A DNA stretch of 64,000 bases from Cruorifilaria tuberocauda (lineage: Eukaryota; Nematoda; Chromadorea; Rhabditida; Onchocercidae): the NCBI GenBank assembly GCA_013365365.1, contig JABVXU010000137.1:62001-126000 (forward strand), in the 5' to 3' direction. Below are positions 53,052 to 64,000 of this stretch, piece by piece. Positions within the stretch are counted from its first letter, which is position 1. Each line of letters begins with the position of its first letter. The translations under genes and the position numbers were made by a program. Under the pieces are notes generated by a model. That model did no database searches. It saw only the letters and a list, made by a program, of their open reading frames with translations, and was not told where the DNA came from.

Positions 53052-53463
53052 AATGTTATCAAGCTGCTATCAAAAGAATTCATATCAGTTGAAAATCCGT
53101 GTGAATTCTTTCATTTCTTAATGGACGAAGAAATCTGGCAAATGCTGTTTACATTATCCGTAAGATTTTCCTAAATAATAATGATGAACGAAACTCATTA
53201 AACTTTGCCAGAACTTCTTTTGCACTTAAAATATAGCATTGCTAAAAACTTAAACTAGTAATGTTTTGAATATAATGAAACAGTTCAATTGTTCATTTTT
53301 GCATTGTTATTATTAAATTGATATTAAAACTGACATTTCCTCTGAAAATATTTTGTTTCAGAAAAAGGCTAATAGCAAAAATTATGTGTTTCGAATAAAA
53401 ATTAATAAAAACCAGTTTAGCCTAGCAAATAATACGCTATCTGGTGTAGTGCACTTCAATTAA
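53052..53463 (+). pseudogene. piggyBac-like transposase fragment
   Basis: Two exons in phase: 53052-53159 and 53362 onward, either to a TAA at 53461-53463 or to a donor after 53443. The protein begins NVIKLLSKEFISVENPCEFF, then HFLMDEEIWQMLFTLS and KKANSKNYVFRIKINKNQFS. The pattern of Pro, paired Phe, then an acidic helix ending in hydrophobics resembles the start of the piggyBac transposase domain. The TN motif normally following is absent, and so is the rest of the transposase (DDD core, C-terminal Cys-rich part). No terminal repeats were found. It is either a transposon remnant or the 5' part of a domesticated derivative; it could also be an unrelated gene. Confidence 0.4.
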
Positions 53464-53755
53464 GTAAATATCAATGTGGAAATCTTTTCGACCAATGATC
53501 ACTTAAGTAAAGCACTTTACAAACCTTAAAAAGATCTATGATGGATAATACTTAACAAAAGTTTTGAATGTGTTGATTTACCATTCTACTTTTACCCATA
53601 CTCTTCTTACCCAAAATTTATGCTAATTGTATTTGATCAAAAATAGTGAAACGAAACATTTCAATGGGAAATATTTACATCGAATATATTCATTCATTAA
53701 TAGAAGCTTTATGCTTATAATCAATAATTTATTAGAAAAAAAGAAATTCCATTAA

Positions 53756-54126
53756 ATGAAACATAAAAATGTTTCGAAAGAAAATTTTATATATCAGGAA
53801 TATACGCTAATCAAAAATGACATATTTTCGATAAATAAGCCAATGAAAAATATATTCAAACCGGATACGTAAGTTTCAAAATAAATAAAAAATAGATCAT
53901 TTAAAAATTGTGATTGATTTATCGCTAACTTGATTAACCTTAAATTTTTTGGATCAATTTCAGATTTTACTTAACATTTCGTCCAATAAATGAACCAAGT
54001 ATGAAACGAAAGAGAATTGAAGAAATAGATAAGAGACGGAAGTGGATATTGGATGATAAATATCCACCTTTCTTATCACTATTTTTTTCTCTATCAGTTG
54101 ATAGCGTGATTAAATTTTATTACTGA
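53756..54126 (+). CDS. Small two-exon ORF, 91 residues, unknown
   Basis: Exons 53756-53868 and 53964-54126 join in phase 2 across a canonical GTAAGT...TTTCAG intron, from ATG to TGA. The product starts MKHKNVSKENFIYQEY, has a strongly basic middle (SMKRKRIEEIDKRRKWIL) and ends in a hydrophobic stretch (PPFLSLFFSLSVDSVIKFYY) that could be one membrane anchor. I do not recognise it. It follows the piggyBac-like exons by about 300 bp on the same strand, but the phases do not let the two be joined simply. The exon at 53797 could also begin at an internal acceptor (ATATCAG|GAA), making this the end of a larger gene. Confidence 0.45.
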
Positions 54127-55743
54127 ATCTCTTTCATTCTTGCTATTAAAAACTAAACTATTGTATTGATGAAGCAATCTGTATCACTATAGTATTTCAA
54201 TGTATTGCCAATAAAATTTGTAAATTATCTCGTTCTGTAACATTTAAAATTCGATCAATTTTTACCAAATCACTTGCTTGATTTAATCCAGTATATATCA
54301 CAATTTATGAATAATTTATAAAACAATATAAACACATGTAATGATGTAGAATATTCAATATCAATGAATTTTGATAAAATATTACACATAAATGAATAAA
54401 TAATGATCCTGAATTTGCGCAAAACCTTGATCACAGTTCCAAAAAAAAGTTGATAAAACACTTTTCCGAATGAAATGATTGAAAAAGCTGCCATTTGTGA
54501 TAAATGCAGTTAGCATATGCATAAGTTTCATTGTTCTAAAATGATGGCAAATAAAATATGTTATAATTTTCTTTGCTTCAAGTTATTCATTTCTTTCTTC
54601 TTTTTTTTCAAATTATCGATTTCTTCTTGTTTTTTTTTCTGCCGCAATCCACGCATGAATTGAATACTTCATGTTGTTTATACTAAAATTAAAATTAAAC
54701 TCAACTAAAATCAAAAATTTGCCTCTGTAAACAATTTAAATTGTAAAGTAAACTTTTCTTGCACTTAATTATTTTATAATTCATAGGTATTACATTAATG
54801 AAAATTTGCCATTTCACTATTTTTATAGCAAATATAAAATTAAGGACGATTTCTTTTTTGAGTGAAAATCAAAATTCTCGTCTTCGTAATGATATGCATT
54901 GTTTTTAAATTCTTACGAATATCTGGTTTTGATATTATTAATTAACTAAATTTAAATAATCTACATAAATAAATAGGTTAATTGAATAATTTGACAATCG
55001 TTACTGTAAATTTCATTTAGAAAAATTTAAAACGATATTATCATGAGGAGATTGTAAGAAGACATTAATAATAGGATAATGAATATCCTATTGAATACTG
55101 TTCAAATTTGAAACTATATCGCATATTCAAACACTAAATACAGTATGGAAAGTTGTAAAGTATGAAGTATAAAGTATAAAAAATGCAGTATGAAGAATTG
55201 TGGAGAATTTCCTAAAACAAAAAAACAATCAATTTCATATCAAAGATGTGAATTTTAACAAAATTAACATTGATGTAAGATTTTTTTACTTGTCCAGATT
55301 TGAAAATTAATTGAAAATGTCAAATACACATGGCGCCAAACATTGCGCAAAATAATGAATGACTGATCGATCAGCTTGTATGAAACATAATTATTTGGAT
55401 CTTTGTTATTTTTTAAAACAAATTTCCGATGAGCTTCATCAAAAAATGTAAAATCTCGATCAGGAGTCTTGTGATTTTTAAAGTACTTACTTATAGATTT
55501 TTCTTTTAAAAATAGAAAAAGTGAACTTATGCAGAGCTAATTAGGCTCTATAAGAAGATGGTATTAATTATGTGCGAGTTCGCTTGATGGATTAGCGTAT
55601 TGAAATGAGAAGTTTAAATTTATCCTTTCAAGTTTTGAATTTAAGAAAATATAAATTACACAGTAAAATTTATTGCTACGATAAAATAATAAACAAAATA
55701 AAAATTTATTCATTTATTTATTTATTTTTTTGATCGATATAAG
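54127..55743. other. AT-rich intergenic stretch
   Basis: Low-complexity DNA with short local repeats such as AAAGTATGAAGTATAAAGT near 55160. No gene supported. Confidence 0.5.
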
Positions 55744-56586
55744 AGATTAAAATTCCTCGAGAAAGTACAGGAAGATTCGGGAACGATGTCATTGCAGGAT
55801 TGCAGTATTATCAGTATGGCACGCGGTAATATCAGGTATGCTAAGATCATCAATGTATAATTGTTATCAATGAAAATAACATCGATGATATCTCTCCAAA
55901 TTGTTTCTTATCACAAGAATATACGTTTTCTAATTGTTCATATAAATAAGATGTTAGAATTGATTAACCCATTCCAGAATTTTTTTTTTTTTTAAATGGT
56001 TTATGCTGTTGTTTTTTGTAAAATTTCGAATTTGATTGGAAATCAATCGATTTCGATTGAATGTTTCTGTGATAAGGATGGAAACAGAAACTTGTTGATT
56101 TCAAAATTAAATCGATCTGTTCCTTTTGAACTACAAAGATATCATTCGAAAAATGTAAAAATCTTCAATCATTGATTGAACACATCTCCAGAGAAGATGG
56201 CAATATTCAAAGATGGAACATCCGATGAAGATGAACGTCAACCCATTTACAGCTATTCACTAGGCGTTAGTTTTCATTATTTTATTGTTTTGAAATATAA
56301 CAGTATCATAAAATAAGAAGCAATCGACCGCAGTTATGCACAGAGTTTGATTGAAAATTTTGGCTTAAGTGATACGCCACTTGAACGTTTGGGGTCATAC
56401 ATCTGGTGGAAATCATTGTCGTGGTACCGAGTATTCTTGGAATGCCAGTGTATCAGTTATGAGTTATCCTGGCTTGCTATTATAATATGTGGTAAAATTT
56501 CATAATTTTGGTAATTTTCAATCCTAGGTCATTTGAAATGCCTTCCATATATATCTGCATGCTTACATCTCGGATCATCTCTATGA
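55744..56586 (+). CDS. Possible multi-exon gene with hydrophobic C-terminus (tentative)
   Basis: A tentative chain. Exon 55744-55825 contains LEKVQEDSGTMSLQDCSIIS, with a first ATG at 55786. The next runs from about 56192 (ATG also at 56197), with FKDGTSDEDERQPIYSYSLG to 56265. Then 56344-56491 gives SLIENFGLSDTPLERLGSYI and, further on, SYELSWLAIIICG. Last, 56528-56586 ends in TGA. Phases fit, including the GTTAGT donor used elsewhere in this window. The product would be about 110 residues, acidic at the start with a hydrophobic segment near the end. Other donors and acceptors are possible and the gene may be longer. I recognise no family. Confidence 0.33.
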
Positions 56587-57965
56587 TTTTACTGCCATCT
56601 CGAATATGTTACGCTTAGTCACGTATTATTTCAACGTGTATTTCGGAATATCACAACGATAATGTATAATTTCCAACATTTTTTTTCTGCTCGAATAAAT
56701 AATTCATTTTTTTTGGCACTTTTGATCGAATTTCCCACTGATAATGATCAGTGATGTGAACAATGTACGTTCAGCATGCATGGATAAGAGAGAAAAGTGT
56801 CGAAATTAGAGAATATTCACATCATTGATAATCATTATCATATCGACGATATTTGAGATAATCAGATTATGAATCAGAGATTTATTACTTCATAACTTCA
56901 TAACATTACTGATAAAGATGAGAATTAAGAATTCGGGAATCAAATACTGACAGATCTATGGAAGAGAAGATCAAGAATTACAAAACTATATTACAATTAT
57001 TTTTAACTCCAACAATGTTATAAAAAAAGAAAATAAGTAAACAATATATGATATGGGATTTAATGAAAAAAAAAATTACAAATGTTCCTCACGATATGCT
57101 CACGTACGTGTATGACTCTGCGTAAATACGTAAAATGTCAATTGAAAATTGAAGAAGAAAAGGTGAAAATGAGCATTGATTCAAATGTGACAATTGAAGT
57201 GTTGATGAATAATTTGCTTTTTAAAATAATGAATTCCCGCCAAGGTAGGAAGCATCATCGATTTGACGGATGGAAATGAATGGATCGAATTTGATTCGAA
57301 GGTGAACACGACGTATCGAAATGACGCAAAGGAAAAGGACGAACGCTCACTTCCATTAAACTCTCTTTCCTTTTTTCTCTTTCTTCTATTTTTATATATT
57401 AGAAACTCAGTTCAGAAAATTTTGATAATCTCTATTTGTTTTCTTGATTTCATTTGAAAATTAGGAAAAAGAACAGGAAAATCTGTTCGTTGCCAGAAAT
57501 GGTTCACATTGTTGAAATATACTGAAATTGAGATATTTTATCAGGTCTTATTATTCATCAATAGATGTTTGCATGACATCATATTATTGTTTTTTTTTCT
57601 GATAAGCTTATTTATCATGATTCTGGATTTATGGCTTATCGAATTCTCCGAATAAGTCGAATTCAATGCTACGTAGATATTATTTTTCGTATATTTCGCC
57701 AACTTTCATTAATTTTCACCTCGAAATCCTGATATGCTTGCGTAAGTGAGAGATTCGAAGAACAAAGTCCATTATTTTAAGAAGGATGGATTCCATTTGT
57801 AATACAAGTGAAGCGATTTCATTCAAAAATTCTCTTCTATCATCAATATCAAAAGTAGCAATTGCCTAAAATTCCTTTAACGTTGAGCATTTTTTAAGAA
57901 CCGTACAAGTGATTTCAACGTGAGATTATCAGTATAATTAAACTGTTTATCATCTACTTGATAAG
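56587..57965. other. Region with weak reading frames only
   Basis: Frames at 57082-57279 and around 57450-57530 look partly coding-like (EKEQENLFVARNGSHC), but I could not join them with matching phase to a neighbour. They may be exons of the flanking genes or chance. Confidence 0.3.
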
Positions 57966-59310
57966 ATGATGAAAACTCTTTCAGCGATTGATAAGGAAAA
58001 TTTCGCGAATAACTTTAACAGTATGATATGCAATGAGACATATAAATCGACACCGTTTCGGAGTGGACTTGCTCGTAGAACGTATTCATCAATACGCTGT
58101 TCACGTCAAACTCAACGAACGCAATTAGGAAATACCGAGAATGGAACTTTTAATGAACAGCACCAACAATACTTACGTCAGAGATTTTCAACAATTAGTG
58201 AAAACTGTGATTTACTTGGTCAAAATAACGAACAGTATGATGCTGGTGGTGCTGATTTCTGTATTTTTGTACGAGGACCTACACAGCTACGTGATTCACG
58301 TCGTAAAACAGCAGAACAATGGCAAACGAGAAAATATTCTTCAATAAATGATGAAAATTGTATGGAGGAAATACGACGTAATCAAAAAGTTAAATTTTCA
58401 CCTGCTATTAATAATGGATCATTTATTCGAAATTTCAACAATACCGTGGAAAATAAAGGGAATCCCTCAATCAAACATCTTACATGTAGTCGAACTCATT
58501 TCTTACCGTCATTTCTTTCATCATCGATCATCGGTCTGAAATCAAAAAACCGCAATTCTGAATCAAACTTCGACTTTTTATGCCATTCCGATCCATCCAA
58601 TCCGATTAATTCTCATATTAAATCGAAGGAATTGCATTTAAAATGTGCTGGATTACGTGAAATTCATGTAAATACAGCTAATTTAAATCAAATTCCTTTA
58701 AATGAGAAAGTAAGTTAAACATTTTTGCAAAGTAGTAATTTTCATCTTCAATCTCATTTTGCTATCAGAAATAATATTGTACAACAATGAGTGCTTTTCT
58801 ATTTTTATCTTCGTGCTATTCTTTATTTTTTTCTTTCTGGATTAATTTTGAATTTATTTTCTAAAACTCTGCAAGTACTTTTAAAACAATCTTTAAAAAT
58901 TCATAATGTTGAAAAAGGTAATTGCTTGGATTGTCTTATTTTACTTTTTACCTTTTTCAACATTATGAACTTTTTAAATGATTTTTTTAACTCATATTAT
59001 TGTAAGTAATACTTTTACCTACAATGATATGGATTAAAAAACCTTATAATTTCTTTTCTGATAATCTTATAATTTTCTTATAACCTATAATTTTATATTC
59101 TTATAATCAAATCTTAAAATTTCTTATTTTATAATCTTAGAATTTTATTTCGAACAATTTTCTCTTTCCAGCATGATTATGCCGGCACTCTGAGAGAAAT
59201 AAATCGTTGCCGTTTAGCTTTGCGGAAGAAGCAAATTTTTGGCAATAATATTGCTTCAAACGATGAAATAAGGTGTCAACAACGGATCGCTTCATTTTCC
59301 AATTCGCAGG
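57966..59310 (+). CDS. Unrecognised protein, at least 296 residues, 3' end not found
   Basis: Exon 57966-58709 is open for 248 codons, far longer than expected by chance in this AT-rich DNA. It continues in phase 0 at 59172-59310 after GAAA|GTAAGT...TTTCCAG. The product starts MMKTLSAIDKENFANNFNSM and is rich in Asn, Ser, Arg and Gln. It has no signal peptide or membrane segment. A short ordered-looking block (GGADFCIFVRGPTQLRD) lies near residue 95-110, and the second exon encodes a helix (TLREINRCRLALRKKQ). The donor after FSNSQ at 59310 is canonical, so further exons exist; a phase-0 terminal exon candidate lies at 63646-63762. Function unknown. Upstream exons are possible because the ATG follows an AAG. 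Confidence 0.62.
58891..58979. repeat. Near-perfect inverted repeat (hairpin) in an intron
   Basis: Arms 58900-58921 and 58948-58969 are perfectly complementary over 22 bp (TTCATAATGTTG followed by AAAAAGGTAA in the 5' arm). The pairing extends by about 8 bp (TTTAAAAA with TTTTTAAA) after a single bulged C. The loop is 26 nt. It lies between the exons ending at 58709 and starting at 59172. Either a small-RNA precursor or the remains of a short foldback element; no target-site duplication is evident. Confidence 0.75.
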
Positions 59311-59365
59311 TTTGTTAAATTATTTTATTTAAAATTGTTTCAAATAAAAAAGAGGAAGGAAAAAG

Positions 59366-59371
59366 AAGGAA

Positions 59372-59402
<31 letters not shown>

Positions 59403-59420
59403 GAAAGAAAGAGGAAAAAT
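59366..59420. repeat. GA/GAAA microsatellite
   Basis: Purine tract of alternating GA and GAAA units just downstream of the donor at 59310. Confidence 0.9.
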
Positions 59421-61854
59421 GTAGGAAGATGAGAGAAAGAGTAGCCTTTTCGCTTATATCACAATATCATAACTTAAATTGATGAAAATAATTTAAAAGT
59501 GATCGTAAATTTACAATCATTTTACTCACCAAACATTCTTTGTAACAATAATAATATACTCGAAGGAGGAATAAAAGCGAAGTATTTTGGTATTCTATTG
59601 ATTATTGTTATTGGAATTGTACTTACAATATTACAACAACTAAGATTTAATAATAAGTTTAAGTTTAAAACAATAATTAATTTAATTAAGCAGACAAATA
59701 TTGCCGTTAATGTTTCAATACATAGAATTTGCAACATTTTTTTTTTCTATTTTCATCCAATAATCGTTTTTCTTTTTTTTTTTGCTTGCATTGATATGAT
59801 GAGTTAATATTGATAACAGAAGTAAAGTTCACTGCAAAATTTTATGAAAATCGAAAAATTTATTTTTTTTTAAACTTTTCCCATCCATGTTTGTGTGTAT
59901 ATATTTCTGGATATGTAATTCTGATAGAGCTAAGTCGTAATCATTTATAATAATGAAATGATAAGTGATGCATTAGTTGTAAGTTGTAAGTCTTAAAATA
60001 AAGGAGTTGTAGGTAAGAATAAGGATGAATTATGTATGTGTTTTTGAAGTGTAAATAATAGAATTGATGGTTGCTTATGATAATAAAATTATCATTGAAA
60101 TAAATATGTAAATTATATTCTCTTTCCAATACACACATCCAATAATCGGTCATCAAATTTATATTCTCCCAACAATTTCTAATACATTTAATTCACCTGC
60201 AACAACAAGCAAAAGCATTATTGCTATTGGATTTTTGCATTCTTCAGTGCATTTTCTAAATAGAAATAAACATTATGTAAATCAGCTAATTTATTTCTTA
60301 TATTATTTCACAATAGAAGCTTATTTCATTATTCATCTTGCTTTTTTTTTCCTTTATGGTAAAATAATATCATATGATAGATAAATTACTCATAAGATTT
60401 TCTTTTTTTTTTGGAATTAATTCAATTAAATGAAAATTCAGGTAAGTTTGTTTGTTGTTAATTTGTTTGTGACAATTCGTTTTTTGTTTTTTTCTTAAAA
60501 AAAAAACTTAATTTCAAAATCATCAAAATAAAAGAAAAGAAATTATATTTCATTTATAATTTATCTATCGCACACGAAATTGTATGCAATTCATAAAATA
60601 ACAAATGTCATTAATTGTATTCATAGTCATTATGTAATAAGAAATTTTATAATTGCGTATGATTTCATCATATCACTAATCTTACTCCTTTTTATCGTTG
60701 ATAGATTATAATAAACAACAATTTTCATTTTCTATTATATTAATAATCATATGGATTAAAATAATATTAGTTATTTCTTATTGATATGATTAAACTCCTA
60801 CATTTTGAGAAAAAAATTTATTAATGAAATTTTATCATGTATCACTTTGTTTTATTTTTTTTTTCTTTTGAATGAAGCAATTTAAACCGAATTATTATAA
60901 GCATTAAAATTTTTCAACAATTTCGGAAAATTCGAAAAAAAGAAAAAAGACAAATGATGAGCAAAATACTTGAATTCTTTTTCATTCCAATTAAATAATG
61001 TGAATATGAAGCTTATATCATTGTGCTATCACTAATTATAGCTATTGTTGTGCTATAAAAAATGAACTTATCAATTACTTGTTGAATAGAAATTGATTTC
61101 CGGATTCCGATATACATTCTTGTACGATTCCGGAGTAAAATTTTGGAGAGAAAAAAAAAGTACATAATTAGACTATATATTTGATATGATAGTGCATCAA
61201 GTATGTCTTTTGATTAATTAGTTTTCTGGATTAGAACTCAAACAATAAGTTATCAAAAATTAAAATTCTTAAACAATCCAATGATTTTTTTTTCTGTTTG
61301 AAATTTCACTTCTCAATTTAATGTATCTATTTCATGGCTCTTTCTTCTAACTGTTAGCTCACTGGAATGTATGAGAAGTTCTCGATTAAATAATTGTTAT
61401 CATTCCATCATATTACGCTATATTTGGTCATCTAAATAGTTTTTTTAATCATAATTAGCATCATTATCCATCATTAAGCTTCACCATTTTATCCTTTTGT
61501 TTTTTCATTCATACTTGTCAATTCGATCGATCTTGCATTTTTCGAACATTTCAACTTCACTTTCTCTTCCTTCTTTTTTTTCTTTCTCCTCCCCAACTTT
61601 CTTTTTTTTTTTAATCCATCTAAAAATGCGCGTAGCGAAAAGAAGGCTTAATTTTTCGAGCAATGCAATCAATAAGTCGTTTGTGCTAGATATTTTAAAG
61701 CTGTTCATTGCTAGAAAATTAATATTATCTTCTTTTTGATAGTCACATTTAATCAATTCTTATTTGCATTGATTAGAAGCAAATCTGTGTAAATTCATTC
61801 TATATACAAATTGTTAATTGCCGTATCTCAACATATTTCTATTATCATTTATTG

Positions 61855-61990
61855 GTATTAATATTATCACCATTCTTATTATTAATTACTATTATTACTA
61901 AGAATTGATTATTATTACTATTAGTTAATTATCACTATTAACTGTTATTGTTCTTATTAGTATTATTATTATCACTATTTTTAATTATTG
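61855..61990. repeat. ATT-type trinucleotide-rich tract
   Basis: Repeated ATTATTACTATT and ATTATCACTATT units. Imperfect microsatellite. Confidence 0.75.
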
Positions 61991-63645
61991 TATATTAATA
62001 ATTATAATTACAAACTATGATTAGAAGTCTTACTTATATCAACAAATGCTTTCTAAGATCTAAAAATGCAACATTTTAATTACTTCATGAACATATTTGT
62101 TCTATAATTATTGGATGCACTTCTTTTTTCATCCTTTATTTGTTTCGAAATGAAGATAAGGAAGATTGATTGCCTTGTAGATGGTAAATATTAGTGATCT
62201 AGATGATAAGCTTATAAATGAACATTAAGAAAAATTGTATTTCATTTTAGAATTCATTAGTAAACAGTTATTAGCTAATTTTTGTGAAAAAAAAAATTTC
62301 AAAAATTTGAAATATAGTAAATTTTGACGAGAGAAAAAAAAAAGGAAAAGAAACAATACAATCATTGTTCTAGGAATTTCTTACTCAATCATTTAGCTAC
62401 AGTTGAATTACCGATGAAAATGCCATTATAATATATTTTTAGCTCTCAAATTGTTTTGTTTATTTAATTCAATGGTTAGCAAAGGATATTATCTATCAGT
62501 GGATGATTAAAATAGCCTGGTTCTTGCCATCCAATAATGTGCCAATAATCTTATCTATCTTCTTCGGATTCTCTCCTCAAGCACACTTCAACTATTGCTA
62601 CTTCGTCCACATCTCTGATAATAACACTTACTAACATATAGGCTTTATCAAATAGTTGTAGAATTAGAGGGCAAGAAATTACAGCACTTCGAAATTAAAA
62701 ATTTTGATATTCATTCAATTCTGTTATCGTTTATTATAATATATTTGTATTTTATCATCAGATAGAATGATTTGAATGATAAGAATATTCTCTTGTAAAT
62801 TTCAATTTTTATTTCTTTTCATTTGTTTTTTTTTTTTGTTATATTTTACTTAATACGGAAAAAATTGTTTTAGTCCTACTTTTTTTTTTTGTTGAATTCA
62901 ATAAATTTAAATTGAATTTTGTTCTATTTTTTGAAAAATTTTATTGACGAAATAAATTTGTTCATTTATTTTCACTTTCCTGCAAATTTTTTTTTCTATC
63001 AGTTTCTAAATTGCTTAATTATTGATTAGTTTCAAAATTACTTAATTACATTTTGATTATTATAAATTGTTGCTTTTTTGGTAGTTTTAATTTCTGATCT
63101 CATTTATTGCTACATTGTTTTTGTTGTTTATATCATCACGTTTTTGTTTTCCCTTCTTTTTAATATGATTCTCTGAAAAGTTTTCATGCTTTACCGTTGA
63201 TTTATGCTATTTCTTTATTTATTATTTATTCCACTGATCAATTGTTCACCGTACTGTTTACTTTTATAAAACTGTTATCTAAATTTGTAATTTTGTTATC
63301 TCTCTAAATTTGTATATTTATTTCAAATATTACCAGATTTGATACTTTTATTAGTCCATATTTGATAATCATGTTAGGTTGTGTTATTGTTTATTAAATT
63401 ATACAAGCAATTTTGAGCTTATCATATTCAGCATGATAGTAGATAGTATCAATAACTAGAAGTAGTAATGCATTTTTGATAACAAAAAATGAGGAAACTT
63501 CATTTGAAGCTAATATCTTATTCAGTAAGAGATGTGTGACAAAAATTTTTTGTAAATTTTAATAAATTTATAGAAAATGCTAAGTTAAGGAAAGTACGAG
63601 TGAGACTGTTTTTGTTGAACTTTTAATTTCAATCAGAACACATAG

Positions 63646-63762
63646 ACTATCCTTCCTTCACCTTCATCTATCAATGTCGAATTTTTTCTTATCAGTGCAC
63701 AAGTAAGCGCAAATGGATGGCAATATGCGTCTGAAATAACTCTTCCCGTGGATTGGAATTGA
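63646..63762 (+). CDS. Possible isolated terminal exon
   Basis: Behind an ACATAG acceptor, a 38-codon open frame reads TILPSPSSINVEFFLISAQ and ends ITLPVDWN before TGA. The region is richer in GC than its surroundings. Its phase (0) would match the donor at 59310, but the intron would be 4.3 kb, long for this DNA. Very tentative. Confidence 0.2.
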   Translation, partial: TILPSPSSINVEFFLISAQVSANGWQYASEITLPVDWN

Positions 63763-64000
63763 TGAAAGAAAAGGAAAAGCTGTCTCCAGCATATGATCCT
63801 TCCATCTTAAATCCACATTAGCATCAAAACGGAGAGCAGAAGGAGTGTGCTAAGAGAAAATTGAAAGCAACAGTTGTACAGCTTCTCTCTTCTCCGGCTA
63901 TTTATCGGATACAAATATGGCCGAAGTGCATAAATAAATTGTTATTACTATGCAAAAATTATGTATACATCAATATTTATTATATTTGTCCCCCTCCCCC

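Larger units (their letters stand above)
59311..64000. other. AT-rich terminal region
   Basis: Mostly low-complexity DNA: AT-rich tracts, poly-T runs and simple repeats. No gene chain is supported except the isolated exon candidate at 63646. The last bases turn abruptly into a C-rich run (CCCCCTCCCCC). Confidence 0.5.

Noticed and set aside
57082..57279. 65-codon frame ending near a GTAGGA donor
   Set aside because: Could not be joined in phase to any neighbour; kept only as a remark on the region.
1..64000. tRNA, rRNA, spliced-leader RNA genes, CRISPR arrays
   Set aside because: I looked for tRNA B-box sequences, the spliced-leader sequence and regularly spaced repeats and saw none convincing.

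Overview
The window looks like nuclear DNA of a parasitic nematode, most likely a filarial or related spirurid worm. The base composition is very AT-rich. Genes are split by many introns of roughly 100-1200 bp with GT...TTTCAG boundaries. Some first exons sit directly behind a trans-splice-type acceptor. The recognisable proteins are animal ones: MON2, a sex-peptide-receptor-like GPCR, PAF1, MASK/ANKHD1 and a nematode-style globin. No bacterial, viral, plasmid or CRISPR features were seen. Gene models were built by hand from translated exons and splice phases; I had no database or transcript data. The species assignment is inference.

Layout. Positions 121-3496 (+) hold the last exons of MON2, whose 5' part lies outside the window. 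Positions 5667-10044 (-) hold a class A GPCR of the sex-peptide/myoinhibitory-peptide receptor type in at least nine exons. A 9 kb gene-poor stretch (10045-19137) carries several small repeats and a coding-like relic near 18 kb. PAF1 occupies 19138-24640 (+) in 14 exons and ends in an acidic tail with a recent in-frame 111-bp duplication. A 148-residue protein of unknown function (26809-27777, +) is followed after only 116 bp by MASK/ANKHD1 (27894-46374, +). MASK has about 47 exons, two ankyrin blocks and one KH domain. Its introns contain a dead mariner transposon, a miRNA-like hairpin and a GC-AG intron. A four-exon globin lies convergently at 47852-49617 (-). From 53 kb to the end of the window gene density falls: piggyBac-like exons, a 91-codon two-exon ORF, a weak multi-exon model and an unrecognised 296-residue-plus protein whose intron holds a near-perfect inverted repeat.

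How the genes relate. PAF1 (transcription elongation), MASK (post-transcriptional and signalling scaffold) and MON2 (endosome-to-Golgi traffic) are housekeeping genes, whereas the GPCR and globin are likely neuronal. Apart from the 148-residue gene and MASK, whose spacing resembles a nematode operon, I see no functional clustering. The most notable unexplained items are the two hairpins (33484-33557 and 58900-58969), the operon-like junction with an unresolved MASK start, the GC-AG intron, and the transposon relics.
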